Part shown: in pieces, positions 1 to 12,892 of the stretch
Layout: every line of letters begins with the position of its first letter
Numbering within the stretch: position 1 is the first letter of the stretch
Assembly (NCBI GenBank): GCA_031763025.1
Contig: JASSKH010000017.1
Coordinates: forward strand, 11,401,126-11,465,125
Source of the DNA: Macrocystis pyrifera
Taxonomy: Eukaryota; Sar; Phaeophyceae; Laminariales; Laminariaceae
DNA: 64,000 bases
Direction of reading: 5' to 3'
Program-made: the position numbers and the translations under genes
The notes under the pieces: model-generated
Seen by the model: the letters and a program-made list of their open reading frames with translations, nothing else
What the model was told of the DNA's origin: nothing
Database searches by the model: none

Positions 1-2521
1 GTGTGCGCGGTTGTTCTCGTGCTGACCCTGCGCACCTAGCTTACGAAGCCACGCACCCGTGAATAACAATTATGGATGAATACACTAAATAAATCGGGAT
101 GTATTCCTGGGGCATCTGCTGGCTCATTGTCTGCCCGATCGGTCTGATGTGGCTGATCCGACACAACCCACCCACCCCCCGCAGCTTGTGCATCTGGAGG
201 CACAGGAGCGGATAGGTCTGAATCCGGGTGTCAGACCCCTCCGAGGATCGCGACCAGACAACCATATCGGTGCGTGCTTGCTCTTGTGACTCACCTGCGG
301 AGATAATGTTTTGACTCGCCAACCCCAAATCATGCATCGCGTACATCACGACGCAGCACGACCGCCAATCATCCCAACAAGGGAATTTTGCACAACTCCG
401 TTTGTTTTGTACTAATGCTTGACATTCGTTTGAAATTATCTGGAAGCTAGTGGTGGTGCTCCGATATGACGCAATCTATTTACTAAACTAGGGCCTTTGA
501 CTGGTCTTGCCACCGATATGTTTTCTTGAGGTTGTTCCATACGAAACCAACAACTACATAGTGTGTAGATGTAGGCATATGATTCTTGGCTGTACACGGG
601 ACACCTTCTATGGCCCCGAGTGGCTCTTACAAGTCCCCCGCCCCCCCCCCCCCCGTCGGTAAATAATATACGCAGAGCACACAGAACTAAGCGCACGTCG
701 GAAAGTTTACTGGTCTGCCGACACCGTGTAACGCACAGGGCAAGTTTTCCGTCCGAAACAGGATTGCGCATTACGCCAGAATATAAGTAATGCTTGCACG
801 GATTCACGTCTGTTTCAGATATGACGGCTGTTGTGTAGGTACACCGCGCGGGTGCTGGGTGCCCCCTAGAAATGAATGGTTCCGCCCAAATCGGCCCACG
901 AAACAGATTGGCATCCTGCTGCTAATCTGCGACCTCAAACACCCAAACGCGGCATGCGATGCATAGAGGTGCTGAGTGAAACGCGTCGAGTTGGCGGCAC
1001 GAGCACATCCATTTCTCACGTGGGGATAAACCACAGGTCAACTACCGGTATTCTCTAACCAACACAGTGGTACTGTGAAACCAGCCCGCGAGTGAGAATG
1101 GGGTGTCTTCAGTGCCCAGCTCTCAATACCTCCTCAAATAGCCAGCCTCGTCGGGAATGAATGAAACATTTCAGTAGACTTTCCTGTGCAAGATTACCGA
1201 CATATTCTCCTTGATAAAATACCCATACGGAAACTTGCTGCAGTAGGGGTTGGGAAGTTTACCGTTAGTCGCCGTCCGCGTGAGTATGCCGCCTAATGGA
1301 CCATCAGAAACAATGTATTTAAGCTGGCGGGTTACTTTACCGCAACATCTCGAAGCCTCTTCCAGGCTATTCTCTACAACTTCTGCTGTGCCATTCCACC
1401 CTATGGACGGCAGGCGGTCTCCACTGCTCAACGTTGACACAAATGTGGCTACCGCTGGGGACGACGAGATCTCCACCACCAAATATAATCTCCTGAAGCC
1501 ACGCCAAGACACAGATGGTGTCGGCTATTTCCACTCTAGTCACACCTGCAAGAAACGACTGTACAGGTGCAACAACGTCATTGACGCGCACACTACAGCC
1601 CAGAAATTCCTGGGCCGTCGGCGTCTTTCTCGACCCAACTGCATCGGACCACCGAGGAAGGGGTTGTACCAATCTCGTCATGAGCGTTTGACTTGCCACA
1701 ATCTCTCTCGTACACGGGTTCCCGTGCACAACCCAGCGACTCCGACGCGCGGATATGAAGTTCTTCAGATTCAAGAATGCACGACAGCCTGGGCTCGACC
1801 CCAACCAAATTCAATCAACATAAATTGACCAACACCGACGAAAATAAATACAGTCAGTGGCCAATGCCAATGCTGATCATGGTAGAGGAATAGAGTGCCC
1901 CTATCGGTCGGACAACATCGCCGATGGGAAGATCATTTAGCTGTCAGGCATGAGGACTCCCGCGCTTACGAAAAATGCAATGGATCTCCTTCACACGCCC
2001 TTCGGCGAATCGTGTATATTCGGCGTATTTCACTGTACCCACACTACTGCAACAACCTCCACGGCGCGTTGCTGCCTCGCGCCATTTTCAACAGGTGTCC
2101 AGACCATGGCCGCTACAAAAACGCACACGCCCCCGACTTGACTCCTACAAGACTGCAGTCCCGCTTTGGAGATAAACCAGTCAAAATTCTAGGTGGTTGT
2201 TCCCAACACGGGACAGCGATCTTAAAAAGACAACAACGTGTGCTGCGATACGGGTAGTTCTTTCAGGCCAACTTAGTGTGTGATTGACGCTGTTCAAGTG
2301 GGTCGTACTGCCCTTTTTCGTTGGGTATGCATTTGTGTTTTTAACACCATCCGTTGCATACTTGGCCGATGGGATCGTTCATAGGGTTCGGTACAATCAC
2401 GTTGTCTTCACGGAGAGGTTCAGGTAAGGTACGTATCTCCTGAAGTGGGGAACCAAATAAAAATGTAGGTGCACCCTGTCCGTTGTATGCGCGTCCTACA
2501 CAATGTCAACGTACTCTTCCC
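1..2521. other. No gene supported
   Basis: I see no exon here that I can support by homology or by a convincing splice pair. Open frames reach 192 codons on the plus strand (1250-1828) and 145 on the minus strand (1367-1804), but they overlap each other and neither resembles a family I know. A poly-C run lies near 640-655. Undetected terminal exons of gene 1 could lie here, because that gene is read leftwards. Confidence 0.4.
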
Positions 2522-2926
2522 CTAGCTCCCATCAAGGGGGGACGAACTCATCAGCGCCTCCGCTGCACCCATCAAGTAGTCGTCCGTCAAGCCAAGACTA
2601 GCACCTGCGTTCGTCGACTCGTCCTCCGCCAAACAAAGCCCAGCACCTTCCGGCTCCCCTTCAAAAAGTCGGAGGTCACCACACAGCGTTGGATGGTTCA
2701 CAGTGGCAACGTCATTCACTAGATCGGCTTCCTGCACATTTTCAACACCTTCATTGGACCAGACGCTGTCACCGACAGGAATGACAGCAGGGTCAGTACA
2801 TGCCTCCTCAGGGTCATTCGTGGTGTATGGCTGGCTTCGGGATTGATCTTCGGAGGCGAAACCACTCAGCGAACCGATGCTCATCGTCTCCATAGCTTGC
2901 GCACTTAATCCACAGTCGGCCCACAT
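2522..2926 (-). CDS. Candidate acidic terminal exon
   Basis: An open frame of about 134 codons ends at a stop at 2522. The peptide is strongly acidic and Ser/Thr-rich, has few basic residues after its first quarter, and ends in the residues SSSPLDGS. It lies downstream of the matched exons of gene 1 on the same strand, so it could be that gene's C-terminal exon, and an acidic tail would suit a transcription activator. No paralogous copy was found near gene 2, and the upstream splice site is not fixed. I do not recognise the family. Confidence 0.25.
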   Translation of the reverse strand: MWADCGLSAQAMETMSIGSLSGFASEDQSRSQPYTTNDPEEACTDPAVIPVGDSVWSNEGVENVQEADLVNDVATVNHPTLCGDLRLFEGEPEGAGLCLAEDESTNAGASLGLTDDYLMGAAEALMSSSPLDGS

Positions 2927-3830
2927 CTCCTCACTGGCACCACGGGGTTTCCACAGTCCAAACGGCGTTGCGTCTCGACGTCTACGGGGGACACAATCGC
3001 TGCTGTTACGTCAGTTGGTTGGCCTCCTGCAGTGGCGGTGTTGACCGCATACTGCGAGACACCTCCATGATGAGTAGGATAAGGGGTTCCCCCTCGCTTG
3101 CAACAAGCGGCGGCCCTGCTAGAATCTCCGTTGTCGATGCCGGCAATGGTGGGGTATGCGCTCCGCACGCTAGACAATGGGAAGATCCGTGAGTTCCTTC
3201 CGCAGCGGGAGGGGCTTGAAGACCAAAAAAGGGATCAGGGGTTGTAGGAACATCGCTAGCTCTTCCTCGGGAGACGCTCAGGGGTCTGGGTCCAAAACCG
3301 ACGAAATTGGTTGTGACCTCGAACGATCTTGACCGTGGAGGGGCGTCGCAACACATATCGATGGGGAACGGACGGTAGTCATACGTACGTTAACGAAGCA
3401 TATCAAACTCTGCCGATGCTGCGTGGCCCACCCTTACTCATGGTGCATGCATGATGAACAGCCACCCGATCATAAAACTATTCCTGTCGCAGAAATGAGA
3501 GGCAAGGGGAATAAAGCCTTGAGCCGATGAAGTAATGGTTACACAGAAAACTAAGTATTCTGTGAAAATATGTTGTGATGACACCCTAGTGAACAGCTCA
3601 AAGCGGTGTCACGTTTTTCCGACAAAGTGACAATCTGGTGGCATAGGCTTTGCTGGCCTTGCACCTAAGACAGCCCACAGCAGTACACGCTCTATTAAAC
3701 GGTTGGTCTCTGTTTCAAGCTACCTGTTACTTGGACACACGCCCTCTCTGGGGTCGGTTTATTCCGTGGTTGGCACCGACTGTTCAAGTTGGCAATTTAG
3801 GACAACCAAGACCCGCAAACGTCGTCGTAC

Positions 3831-4001
3831 CTGCAGAACACGTGGTTACAGATGCAGCTTATCCCGCTCCATTCCCCAAGAGGCGGAGCAGGCGGACCAT
3901 CTCCAGGCAGCACCGAGTTATAGATCTCTCTCAACGGCTCGTACATGACCGGGCACATCGTCGACGCTGCGATCAACAGCACGGAGTGCACCAGGTGCGG
4001 C
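3831..4001 (-). CDS. Gene 1 late exon (paralogous to 24408-24577)
   Basis: A 171-nt exon is defined by an acceptor CACAG at its upstream edge and a donor CTGCAG/GTACG at 3831. The paralogous copy near 24.5 kb has the same acceptor (CACAG/GCCGCAC) and the same CAG/GTAC donor. The frame is open throughout. It begins PHLVHSVLL and ends with a segment containing PAPPLGEWSGI followed by two cysteines. The matching copy-2 segment reads PAPPLDNWDGI, so the protein is conserved in this frame on the minus strand. It probably encodes part of the C-terminal half of the zinc-cluster protein, because it is collinear with the other matched exons. That assignment is inference. Confidence 0.5.
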
Positions 4002-4820
4002 CTGTGCGTCGAGTGTTCACAATACAAAATGACGGGATCGAATGACGCGAACACCTTCTTCACGCGGTGCTGCGCTGCACAGTGAGTGTTATGACGTCAA
4101 ATAGGCTGCGGAGCTGAGGAGCAAGACATACACGATTTTTTTGCCGTACAGGAGTATATATCAGGGGGGATCGTGCGCTGCGCTGGAGCACTGCGTTGTA
4201 CCACTCCAGATTAAAAGCTGATGGTGGTGAGGCGCAAGCGCTTGCCGAGCTATGGAGGTTTGAGTAAACGTGACATAGGTATCAGCGCGTTTTTTCAAAC
4301 GCAAAGTGATAATAATTGCGAGAAAGATGGATTAGATTTGAGGCGTTCTTCGACAGAGATATCAAATTTAGACAAAAAAAACATTTCTGAGCCTCAACGG
4401 CGTCCTTACTTGGTGCCAGTTGAAGGATGAGTATGCATTTTGTTCTTTACGTTATTGGGCGTAGCGCGTAGGTACACGTACGAGATGCGTGTAGCATCAG
4501 TCGTGCTCATATGTTTGTCCCCGTTAAAATTCGCATCATGTCTTGGGGGAACATAGGAGCCTAAAAAAATGTAGGGTGAACCTCTATCGTAAAACGCCTC
4601 CTTAGATCAGATGTATGGAATCAGTAGGAACGTGCAGATGCATCACTAACGTATCTATCACCGGACACAAACGAGCCCTACTGAACGTTATTAAGATCAG
4701 ATCGTTAGATATTGGTTTGCACAACTCGTCCGATGAGCTGTTCGACCCAAACGACAACGGCTTCGATAGCGTCGTGCACCCCCTCCCCCCATGTTGACCA
4801 TACATCCGCGAAAACCTCAC

Positions 4821-4927
4821 CTGAACCGACAGATCCGGGAAAGTCTTCGATCACCCTGGTGCACATCCTGACCGACTCGAAGGCGGTTTTCCTCTCGCCC
4901 CTGATAAAGTTCAAATAGCCCATCGCG
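4821..4927 (-). CDS. Candidate exon of gene 1
   Basis: The segment is bounded by an acceptor TTTCAG at 4928 and a donor TCAG/GTGAGG at 4821. Two frames are open. The one beginning AMGYLNFIRGERK looks more protein-like, with regular hydrophobic spacing suggestive of helices, but its phase does not join cleanly to the candidate exon at 5122-5237. The correct frame is therefore unresolved. It lies between matched exons of gene 1 on the same strand. Confidence 0.3.
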
Positions 4928-5121
4928 CTGAAAGATATTTACAGGGCGAGAGCGATCGATGACGGTCAGTTATACACCAGGAAATCAGACAGCAGTATTC
5001 CTCAAGGTCAATATGTTAAGCGTCTGAGTAATGGTCTCCGCCTTCACAAGATTTTCCTCCACGCGTGAAACAATATCCGGGGTAGACAAGTGGCGAGCTG
5101 GCGGTTTATTCTGAGGCTTAC

Positions 5122-5237
5122 CACGAACAGAGTCAACAGGCAGGCATTCGGCAGCTCTCTCATATACGCCTTGATGTCCGCGGCGCTTCGCTCACCTGTG
5201 GCAGAAAATTCCGCCCACTCCGGGGCTCGTTCCCGAC
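5122..5237 (-). CDS. Candidate exon of gene 1
   Basis: A 116-nt open segment lies between an acceptor ending CGTAG (5238-5240) and a strong donor GTG/GTAAGC at 5122. In the frame that stays open, the peptide includes SAADIKAYMRELPN and a short hydrophobic end LLTLFV. It is positioned between matched exons of gene 1 and on the same strand. No counterpart in gene 2 was proven, so it could also belong to another transcript. Confidence 0.3.
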
Positions 5238-6215
5238 CTACGCGTCACAGAGTAAGCACCCCGAAAACAGCATTGGAGATAGCGTGAGCTGATATTGCAC
5301 AAGAATTACATGAATAAATCGTTCCGCGCGTAGCTGGTCAAATCACGCGAGTAAGTTTCTTTTTTTGCCTTTCCACTTTTTCAAACATACAAGTAACCTT
5401 GCATCGTTTTAGCACGAAACGAATATCGTCCCGGATTGCTACTGCCATGCGACGGTAGTCACGGAAAGACGAAGTCGGTTCTTACAAATGTCGCATAAAC
5501 CTCATGGAAGAATAAGGAGAGAATATACAATAGGCGTATAGGAACTTGCTGGTTTAGAGCTGCACCTGTCAGTTTCGTGGAAAACTATTTGAATACATGT
5601 ACTAGGGCTGGTTTTGGAAGTACTGCGGAAACATGGGTAATGAACATCCAGCCCGCTCAAGTCGTCGTCGTGGTGACTGGAGGCTCGCACAAGCAATATA
5701 GTCTGTGTGGTCCTATTCCGAACGGCGTAGTCTTGTTTCTGACCTTGTCCTCGTTAACCTAAATCTGAGAGTACGTGTTACGATCCAAGCCGAAACGGGT
5801 AGCCCTTTAGACAGAAGTAGAAAGACAGAGACGCCCTCTTTTCAGTATACCCGTCCGCATCGCTCATAGCTACGACAGTAGTGAAAGACAGGCGTATATT
5901 TCACAACGACAATTACGTCAGATACAGCGTGGTTTTAGAAGCGTACCGTAGGAACCTCTTCCTCGAAAGAGCGCAACAGGTGCGAGATGCGCTTCGCCTG
6001 CCGCTACCATGCCAGGCTCTCTCCTTCGCCGAAATTACCGACAACGAGAACGTGTGGATCCACTCAGCAACCTCAACCCATCCAACATCTGTAGTGACTG
6101 AGCCAGTTTAGTATGGAGTTCCGTTACACCCACCTCTCGAACAAGCTCGAGACACGCTCCAGTTCTGGCATCAATTCCCCGACAAGTGCCAAGGTTTCCG
6201 CTCGTATTGGTGGCG

Positions 6216-6509
6216 TCACCCCACCACCCCACTTCTGCCCCAATCATAGGCCTCGAAGCTCGACCGCAAGTCGGCTTTTATCCCGCGCCCATTCCAACCC
6301 CAAACCCCGCTCCTCGTCGCCCATTCGACCTGCTCTTGAAACCTCTCTGACTCTCTGTTCACAGTCCCGTCCGGGCTCTCCTCCCCCTCGCTCACGAGGG
6401 TGGTTGAGAAGCCGTTGCTTCCCATGTCCTCAACGATTTCTCGGTGAACGCGCCGGTCAGCTGCGAGCAACATGTTGCAAAGGTCCCTCTCATGAATAAC
6501 ATCTTGCAC
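6216..6509 (-). CDS. Candidate exon of gene 1 (weak match to 28843-28964)
   Basis: The upstream edge is an acceptor CAACAG/GTGCAAG at 6510. The peptide begins VQDVIHERDLCNMLL and contains IVEDMGSNGF. The gene 2 segment near 28.9 kb begins at an acceptor in the same place and reads DMLDTLHTEGYDANLFL, then YVEDIDHIP. The shared spacing of the Asp, His, Leu-Leu and Val-Glu-Asp positions suggests homology but is weaker than for the zinc-cluster exons. The donor is not identified, so the downstream end is only the end of the open frame. Confidence 0.35.
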   Translation of the reverse strand: MQDVIHERDLCNMLLAADRRVHREIVEDMGSNGFSTTLVSEGEESPDGTVNRESERFQEQVEWATRSGVWGWNGRGIKADLRSSFEAYDWGRSGVVG

Positions 6510-9500
6510 CTGTTGTGGTGTGGCAGCGGCGCAGGCCGTGCAGATTCGTCGGACGAACGTTCGGCGGGGTGTACTATTGGGTCACGAGAGGGGCTTGGAA
6601 GAACGCGGTTACAGTCACGGTTCCACGAAGTATCTAACGTTTCAGGAGAGGGGGATGTTAAACCACACAGTAGTTCCAATAACATACTAACGTTGACGAG
6701 AGTTGCGCTACATTTAGAAACGAACCGCTCCAAGCAAGAGCCGGATGGGGGGAGGGAGGTCGTGGGATCACCCAACGGTTCACCTGCGCGTGCTTGGGAT
6801 GCGGATAGTGTCGTTTTCACGATCGGTGTATTCTTGAAACTCGTTCGTCGCCAAACGGAGGTGGCGGCGCTGAAAAATACCGAACATATGTACGGTGATC
6901 GGGTATCCTATACACGACAACCCCATCAAGACCCCGCCGACAGTGTTCACACGTCGACATAGTAGAATCACGGCTCCATTGCTCCATAAATTGTCGGGTA
7001 GCTACTGCGATCGATACACCTTCTAGGGCCGCTTCACCCACCACCTGCCACCCACTACGTACCAGTTCCAATCTTCACGAGTCACGGCCTCGGAGACCAT
7101 ACCGACCACCCAATCAGACAGGTGGCAATCTTTGGGCATCATCACCCGAGTAAGCAAAAGTTGTTGCTCACCGCGGGGCGTTTGTCGGCATCCTCTGCCT
7201 TCGCCTTGCGCTCGACTGGAGCGTCCGAGCCGCGGCAGCCGTAATTAATCACTTCGGACTCTTGGCGAAAATCGAGCAACAGGTGTTCCAAGTCCTGTAC
7301 CAGCAACAATTGATACAGTTAACCAATACGCAGAAACGAACGCACTTCGTTAGTCTCACAGATGCCCCAAAGTATTGGACCCTTTTCAATTTGAGAAGAC
7401 TCTAGTAGCCTCAAAATAAATGCAGATCGCACCACCGCCGCCCCCCCCCCTGAACTTGATATACCGTGCTAGACCTTTGGAGAGACGTTGACGCGCAGCT
7501 TTGGATTATTCTTCTACCCGAGTCGCGTCGAAAGCGTTCTGATTTCGCTATGTCCTCTATCGATTCTACACGAAGCTCTACTACCATTTTGAGCAGGGGG
7601 GTTGTCTCATCCCCAGCGTTCAGGGGTGTGCGTCCTCACGGTAATGTCTTCCGTCGTGCGCAGAGTGACCTAGACACGGCATTCACTGGGCGCAGGACAC
7701 CCATGGATCATTACGGTTGCCTGTCCAAGAGGTGCAAGCACTACCGGCATAGTTGATGCCCATCGATGATGCTTGTCCCGAGCGTCGTGTGTGCTATCAC
7801 GTTATTCCATGTTCTACCAAAGCAACAGCACGCCATGCGCTATCGTGCCCCCAATGATAAAACATGGCATGGAATGGTACACCGAAGACAACATCATGCT
7901 GCATGCAGTGGTTCCTCTCTGCTGTCGGGTGTTAACTCGCCCAGGGGACCAGGTCTGCAGGTAGCCCCTCTATGATGCTGCTGGCGAAGGCGATGTATTC
8001 CTCGTTCTTCGTCTACTCTTGCCAGGAAATACGGGATAAACGGGAAGACGTGTGGGGAGGTCACCGTTAGTCGCAGGTGGGACGTTCGACGCCGTCGGGA
8101 AGCATGCAAGAGAGAAGGGGAGATCACATCTGACAGTATACGAAGTATCAAGAAACCCACGCTGCACCTTTGAAAAATGACTAACCACACCGAGAAGGCT
8201 GGCGGGGTTGGCTGGGATCCGATCGCTATCCTCCCTAGTCGTTGACTTGGTGCATATGTTCTCCGTGGTATGGCCGTGACGGCCCGGACGTTTTTGTTTC
8301 TGATGTGCAATGCCTAACATTAATAAATGCCAGGACAAAGCAACCGACTATACTACAGGAGGTTTCGTTATCTCCTAAACGACCAATCCGTTAATATCGC
8401 CCAGATGATGAATAAGGTTCGACTGGATGCCCTAAAACTGCTGTATATCGAGCGCTTGCACGTTTTTCCAGGAAGACATATATCCAGTCCGCCATTATAT
8501 TGAGCATCGCCGTTTGGTACTGACTGTGGAGGAAGTGACTGAGCAACATTGTGGGGCACAGACATCTGCTTCGACGGCAGACCCCCCCCACAGATGAACT
8601 GTGCAGCCAATCACGAGGTAACTGTCGTGCTTCTCTGTACTTCATCGGCCCCTACTAGACACTAGGATCTACAAGCAACACCGTTGTGTAGAACGGTGGA
8701 CATACCACTATCTTTGTTTTTTTTTGTAGCTGTGCTGCAAACCCAGCCGCGCGTTTAGGGACTCGCCTGATCCTCCAGAAATCTGCACAAGACGGCCGTG
8801 GCGAGGTATGCCCTGCGAGGTTATACACGTTCACGCGTTGATGGCGCCATGTTGTCAGGGCGATCGAACGGGTCATCGCTAGATCAACGCGAGTATGCGT
8901 GCATTCATCAGCAACCACGTCTCAGCGTTCGGCACATCACGGCATGTATCAAACGAACAATAAACCTCCACCTATGTGCCGTAACCTCAGGCGCGCTTCA
9001 TGTATTGTCCGCTGGCTGCAACCGGGAATCACCACTGCAATTTCAGCCACGACACGACTTAATGCGCCGAAGCAAACGCAACCTATTTTCGGAAGTAGAA
9101 CATTACCAAGAATACGACATGATACAATCAGCATACAAGCAACGCAAGCAACGCAAGACACTCGAGCAACACAAGAAAGGCAGGCAACACACAAACGGAC
9201 AAACTATTTCAAGCACCCCAGGACAAATTACCAGCACGAGCAAGACACACGGTATGACGGGAGCAAAACCCACACAATGGGATCTTCACTACGGGTTTCC
9301 TCGCGCGCAGGACCCGGGTACCTATCTTACGACCTCGTTACGCCCTCCTCCCTCGTTCGGAGGAGTGACGGGCAAGCCACTGCAATGGTCCACTAATACA
9401 CACATAGCTAGGCCTGTCAAGAGGTCTCACCTAGCCGTTTCGACTGAAATTTCGTCAAAGCATTCCGCCAGAGAGGCTTGCGCGAGCTCAACGTACCCCG

Positions 9501-10453
9501 CGACCTACATGTAAAAACAGCAGTTGTGCGGGTGTTTCATGTTCAGACTCGTGAGATCTCATGCTCAATTCATTTCACCGCGGCGTACATGTGTGGTTGG
9601 TGTGTGCGTGGAGGGGGGGCGGGGGAATGATAGGTTTTCCAATCTTCAAGCCTCTCAACAGCATTCACACCGTCCGGGTCAATGCCTCCATTCCCATTTG
9701 GCCTGTTTGATATTAAGGACGATGCGTATATATATCAGCGCAAAGGTTTGGAGAAGGGCCGGGATAATGATATGAAAATGTTTTACGGTTGGTCCTTGAG
9801 AGATCACGTGATCCATTTTTTCTGGACCATGCTATTCATCGGGACAATATGAATCTACAATAGTTGTGAGGCCGTATCTAGACAGGCACGTGTCTGAGGC
9901 GGCCCAACACTACTATGATGTACCTGGTACGTGACAAGTTAAATATCAGGATGAATGCGATAGCCACGTCGTCCCTAGAAATACACCGGCTATTGTTCGA
10001 GTATAAACGCTTTGTCAGAAACGAGTACACTTGTGACCTTCCCCCCACCTTTCGTTCTTCTGTCTCGACCCGTATAGGTCTGAAGTCCCGTTTGCGGACA
10101 AATCTCTCAAACCTCTTGAGTAGTTTGTCCCCAGAACGGGGCTGCAGTACTAAAATGGGTAACGGTGAACGGTCAACTACGTATCAGGGCACGATCGAAA
10201 GAATCGTCGCTCACGGCACATGCCCAATGTTGACGCCCCCGCCTTCTCGGCGGCCTTGGCGCAATCCAGACAGTGGACCAAATACCACCGGCTTCCCCAG
10301 ACGCATACATCTGGCCAGGCTGCCTACTGAACGACCACCGAATAACAAGGGTATCCTTGCCGGTAATACTGTGTATAGTTTACGCAGAGAGGGTGGAAAG
10401 TGGGTACCAAAGCGGAAACATTCGCTTCCGTGCCCAGCACCCGGGGGACTTAC

Positions 10454-10700
10454 GAACGCCAGCGAACAACCCTGCAGCAGCGCTCCGAGAGCGATTGCAG
10501 ACCAGAAGATGCACTTGGACGAGTTTCCCGCCCGATCGTGATACGCCAACCTCTGCCCCCACCCCTCCTCCTGTCTATGCTGTGGAGCCCTCTTCTGCTC
10601 TTGCCCAGCGAAGTTGCCTGTGCCGGCACTACACACTTCGTGACTCTGCTGCATCTCTGCGCCGCCGAGCATGATATTCACCATGGCCTGCCGGGCCGTG
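10454..10700 (-). CDS. Gene 1 exon 4
   Basis: A 247-nt exon is bounded by an acceptor with a good pyrimidine tract (CTGTTCCTCAG/C) and a donor TTC/GTAAGT. One frame is open throughout. It starts TARQAMVNIM, has a low-complexity Gln/Arg-rich middle, and ends SKCIFWSAIALGALLQG followed by CSLAF. Gene 2 has the same start (VVRQAMVGIM) and end (SKCILWCAIALGTLVHG, then RSMEF/GTGAGT). The hydrophobic ALG segment resembles the start of the regulatory domain that follows zinc clusters in fungal-type regulators; that similarity is from memory of the family and not proven. The exon takes one base to complete a codon begun in exon 3. Confidence 0.6.
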
Positions 10701-12058
10701 CTGAGGAACAGACGCGAGAAGAGAACGGTAGTTTGTGCCCGCCGGCAACGTTCGAAACAAATGGCTGGTTGTTGGACGTTTTAGGGTAGCAAAGGTTTAT
10801 ATAGTTGTTTCAGGAGTTTCTTGTACTCGACAAATCGGGAGGCGAAGGAATGTTTACGTTGTCTTATGGCGATAAGTAACGCACTGTTCGACAAAAGGTC
10901 TGCGATAACCGAGTGACGTCCTCATCCACGCCATTACTCGGGTTTAAAGTGAGCGACTACCAAATGCACGATGTAGAGCAGAACACGATCTCCTTTCCTT
11001 TGGTTGATGCGCATACTGCGCTTTGGCATCAGTGAACATATATTCATCAGTAATGGGTACGGATGCACACGATGTATCGTATGAGGATTCAGGTTTCCGA
11101 ATACTCGAGTCGTTCGGCTAGCATCCACCGACATTTCGTAGGTGAGCACACTGTGTGTTTAGTCACATGGTGTTTGGTTAGCATGGTACGCCTGACTTAG
11201 CAACTTAGTGCACAGTTGGCGTGGTACTGTTCACTCAGCATGGTACTGTTTGCTTAACATCGTACTGTTTACCTAGCAGGGTACTGGTTCAAGATACTGG
11301 CTGTGAAACAACGTAGGAATGCCGCAGCATACAATCCGTATTTGGGCCATATGCGCCATTGATAGCGCACCATCTGCTTTACGACAGCTTGGTGAACCGT
11401 CAGGTGTTTTACGCTGCAACTGCCGACATTTACCCTGATGAAGATGACATACCGTGTAATCTTGTTCCGGCAGACGCTCATACTTCATTAAGTATGCACC
11501 TACGATGCGTTAATACGCTGTTGGAGCAAGATTGACGAGCGGCGGTAAGCTGTGTTTTGTTGAGTCCTGTGCGTCGTCACCGTCCAATCGATCCAATTGA
11601 TCCAATCAACGGTTTCTTCGTGTCCAGACTTCTTAAAGCTTCTCGCGCCGCAGCAATCGCCACCGCAACACCATGCAGCCCGTGTACTATAAACTCTCCG
11701 CGCCGGTGCCGCTTGTTCTCTGCAACGACAATTTATTATTCGTACGAGCTTTCTTTTTCTTGTTTGTATGACACCACAATCTGGTGGCATGAATGCCAAC
11801 GTACTCCGTTTGCACACGTCAACGATACACCAGTATCTAAATAACACACCTTATGCCAGTTGCCTCATAGGATCAACGCTCCACTACGACTGACCCCCCT
11901 CCCTCCAAGTCATCACTGTCCCCCACGCGCGAAAAAAACAAACCCAAGCGAGAGTGTCAGAAAAACCTTTGGTAGAGACAGGAGACGGGAGACTTGCTTT
12001 CGCAATCTGACGCGGCGGCGTGGGGGTCCATACCATGACGAAATATTGTGGCACTTGC

Positions 12059-12166
12059 CTTTCGCTCGCGATGGGGAGAAATCCCAAGCACTGAAAGTAG
12101 TCGTTCAGGAAGGCATTTTCCTGCATCCCCACCATACCCGTCGCTGGTGATGGGCTCAGTTTACAT
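12059..12166 (-). CDS. Gene 1 exon 3
   Basis: A 108-nt exon has an acceptor CCATTGCAG/ATG and, at the position homologous to the gene 2 donor, a GC-type donor AAAG/GCAAGT. The gene 2 exon is also exactly 108 nt. The peptide CKLSPSPATGMVGMQENAFL and then NDYFQCLGFLPIAS matches the gene 2 peptide at most positions. This is the best-conserved protein segment of the pair. GC-AG introns are a known minor class, so the donor is plausible, but it could also be a decayed GT. Confidence 0.62.
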
Positions 12167-12808
12167 CTGCAATGGCAGGGGAAAGAACACGGTAACTCGG
12201 GCTATGTATGTTGCATATGTAGACTAGCTGGTTAACCTCGAGGGTAGGCACCGCCACCTTCTGGTCTTCCCCCACGGTTACGCGAATGTAATGAGAAGGG
12301 TAGCTCGGGTGTTCCCGAACTCGTGCCCGTGGCAATGACACACCAATCCACGCAAACCGCTGACCTGAGGGCACGTTCAACCCCGCCAGAGTGCAGCACT
12401 ATATTTTCGTGTCTCCATACTGATAGTTTGTGCGGACGTCAAAATACAGTGAAACAACACGAGACTGCCGTACGCCTAGTACTGACTGTGGTTGTTGGTT
12501 GTTCGCTTCGGAAAATGCATCTACGAGTGCTGCTGAGGCGCAAACAATTATGCCTCAACACGCTCTGACGCCCTACCAAGCGGCGATACGCAGAACATCA
12601 GTCTCTGAACTATCGATGTGCTCTAATAAGCAAAAGCGTCTCCAGCCCAAACCTCTTGAGGGAGGTCGTGCCCAACACGCCTGACGCGCCCGGTCCACGC
12701 GATGATGCCACCGTGTCCCCATCGATGGATGTGTGAGCTGGGCGGACCAGTCGGTTCGGTTTGATGAAGACCCTCAGTCGGGGACCCAATACAGCGTTGT
12801 TAGATGAC

Positions 12809-12892
12809 CTTTTCGGGTGTCGCTGGCGGTTCTGGCAGTGCGGCTTGTTTTTATCGATGGAGGCACTTTCCGGTGGCGTAGCCATCCCGCAG
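12809..12892 (-). CDS. Gene 1 exon 2 (second half of zinc cluster, altered)
   Basis: The acceptor TTTTACTGTAG/C at 12893 is strong, and the donor AAAAG/GTCATC at 12809 gives the codon phase needed by exon 3. The conserved core SIDKNKPHCQNRQ matches CIARNKPQCHYRQ in gene 2. An alternative acceptor AAAG at 12866 would align exactly with the gene 2 start. With either acceptor, the positions expected to hold the fourth and fifth zinc-binding cysteines (C-x2-C) are not both cysteine. The cluster therefore looks incomplete in this copy. Confidence 0.48.

Noticed and set aside
1367..1804. Peptide with VVPSGSHICVNVEQW compared with cytochrome P450
   Set aside because: The resemblance is to one short segment only; there is no Cys-ligand motif or ExxR in the surrounding frames.
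1250..1828. 192-codon plus-strand frame considered as a gene
   Set aside because: Opposite-strand frames of similar length overlap it, there is no motif, and no homologue is in the window.
3650..4045. Plus-strand cysteine-rich reading (CTRCGLCVEC) taken as a zinc or iron-sulphur motif
   Set aside because: The minus-strand frame is conserved in the paralogous copy (PAPPL..W.GI) with matching splice sites; the plus-strand cysteines are not kept.
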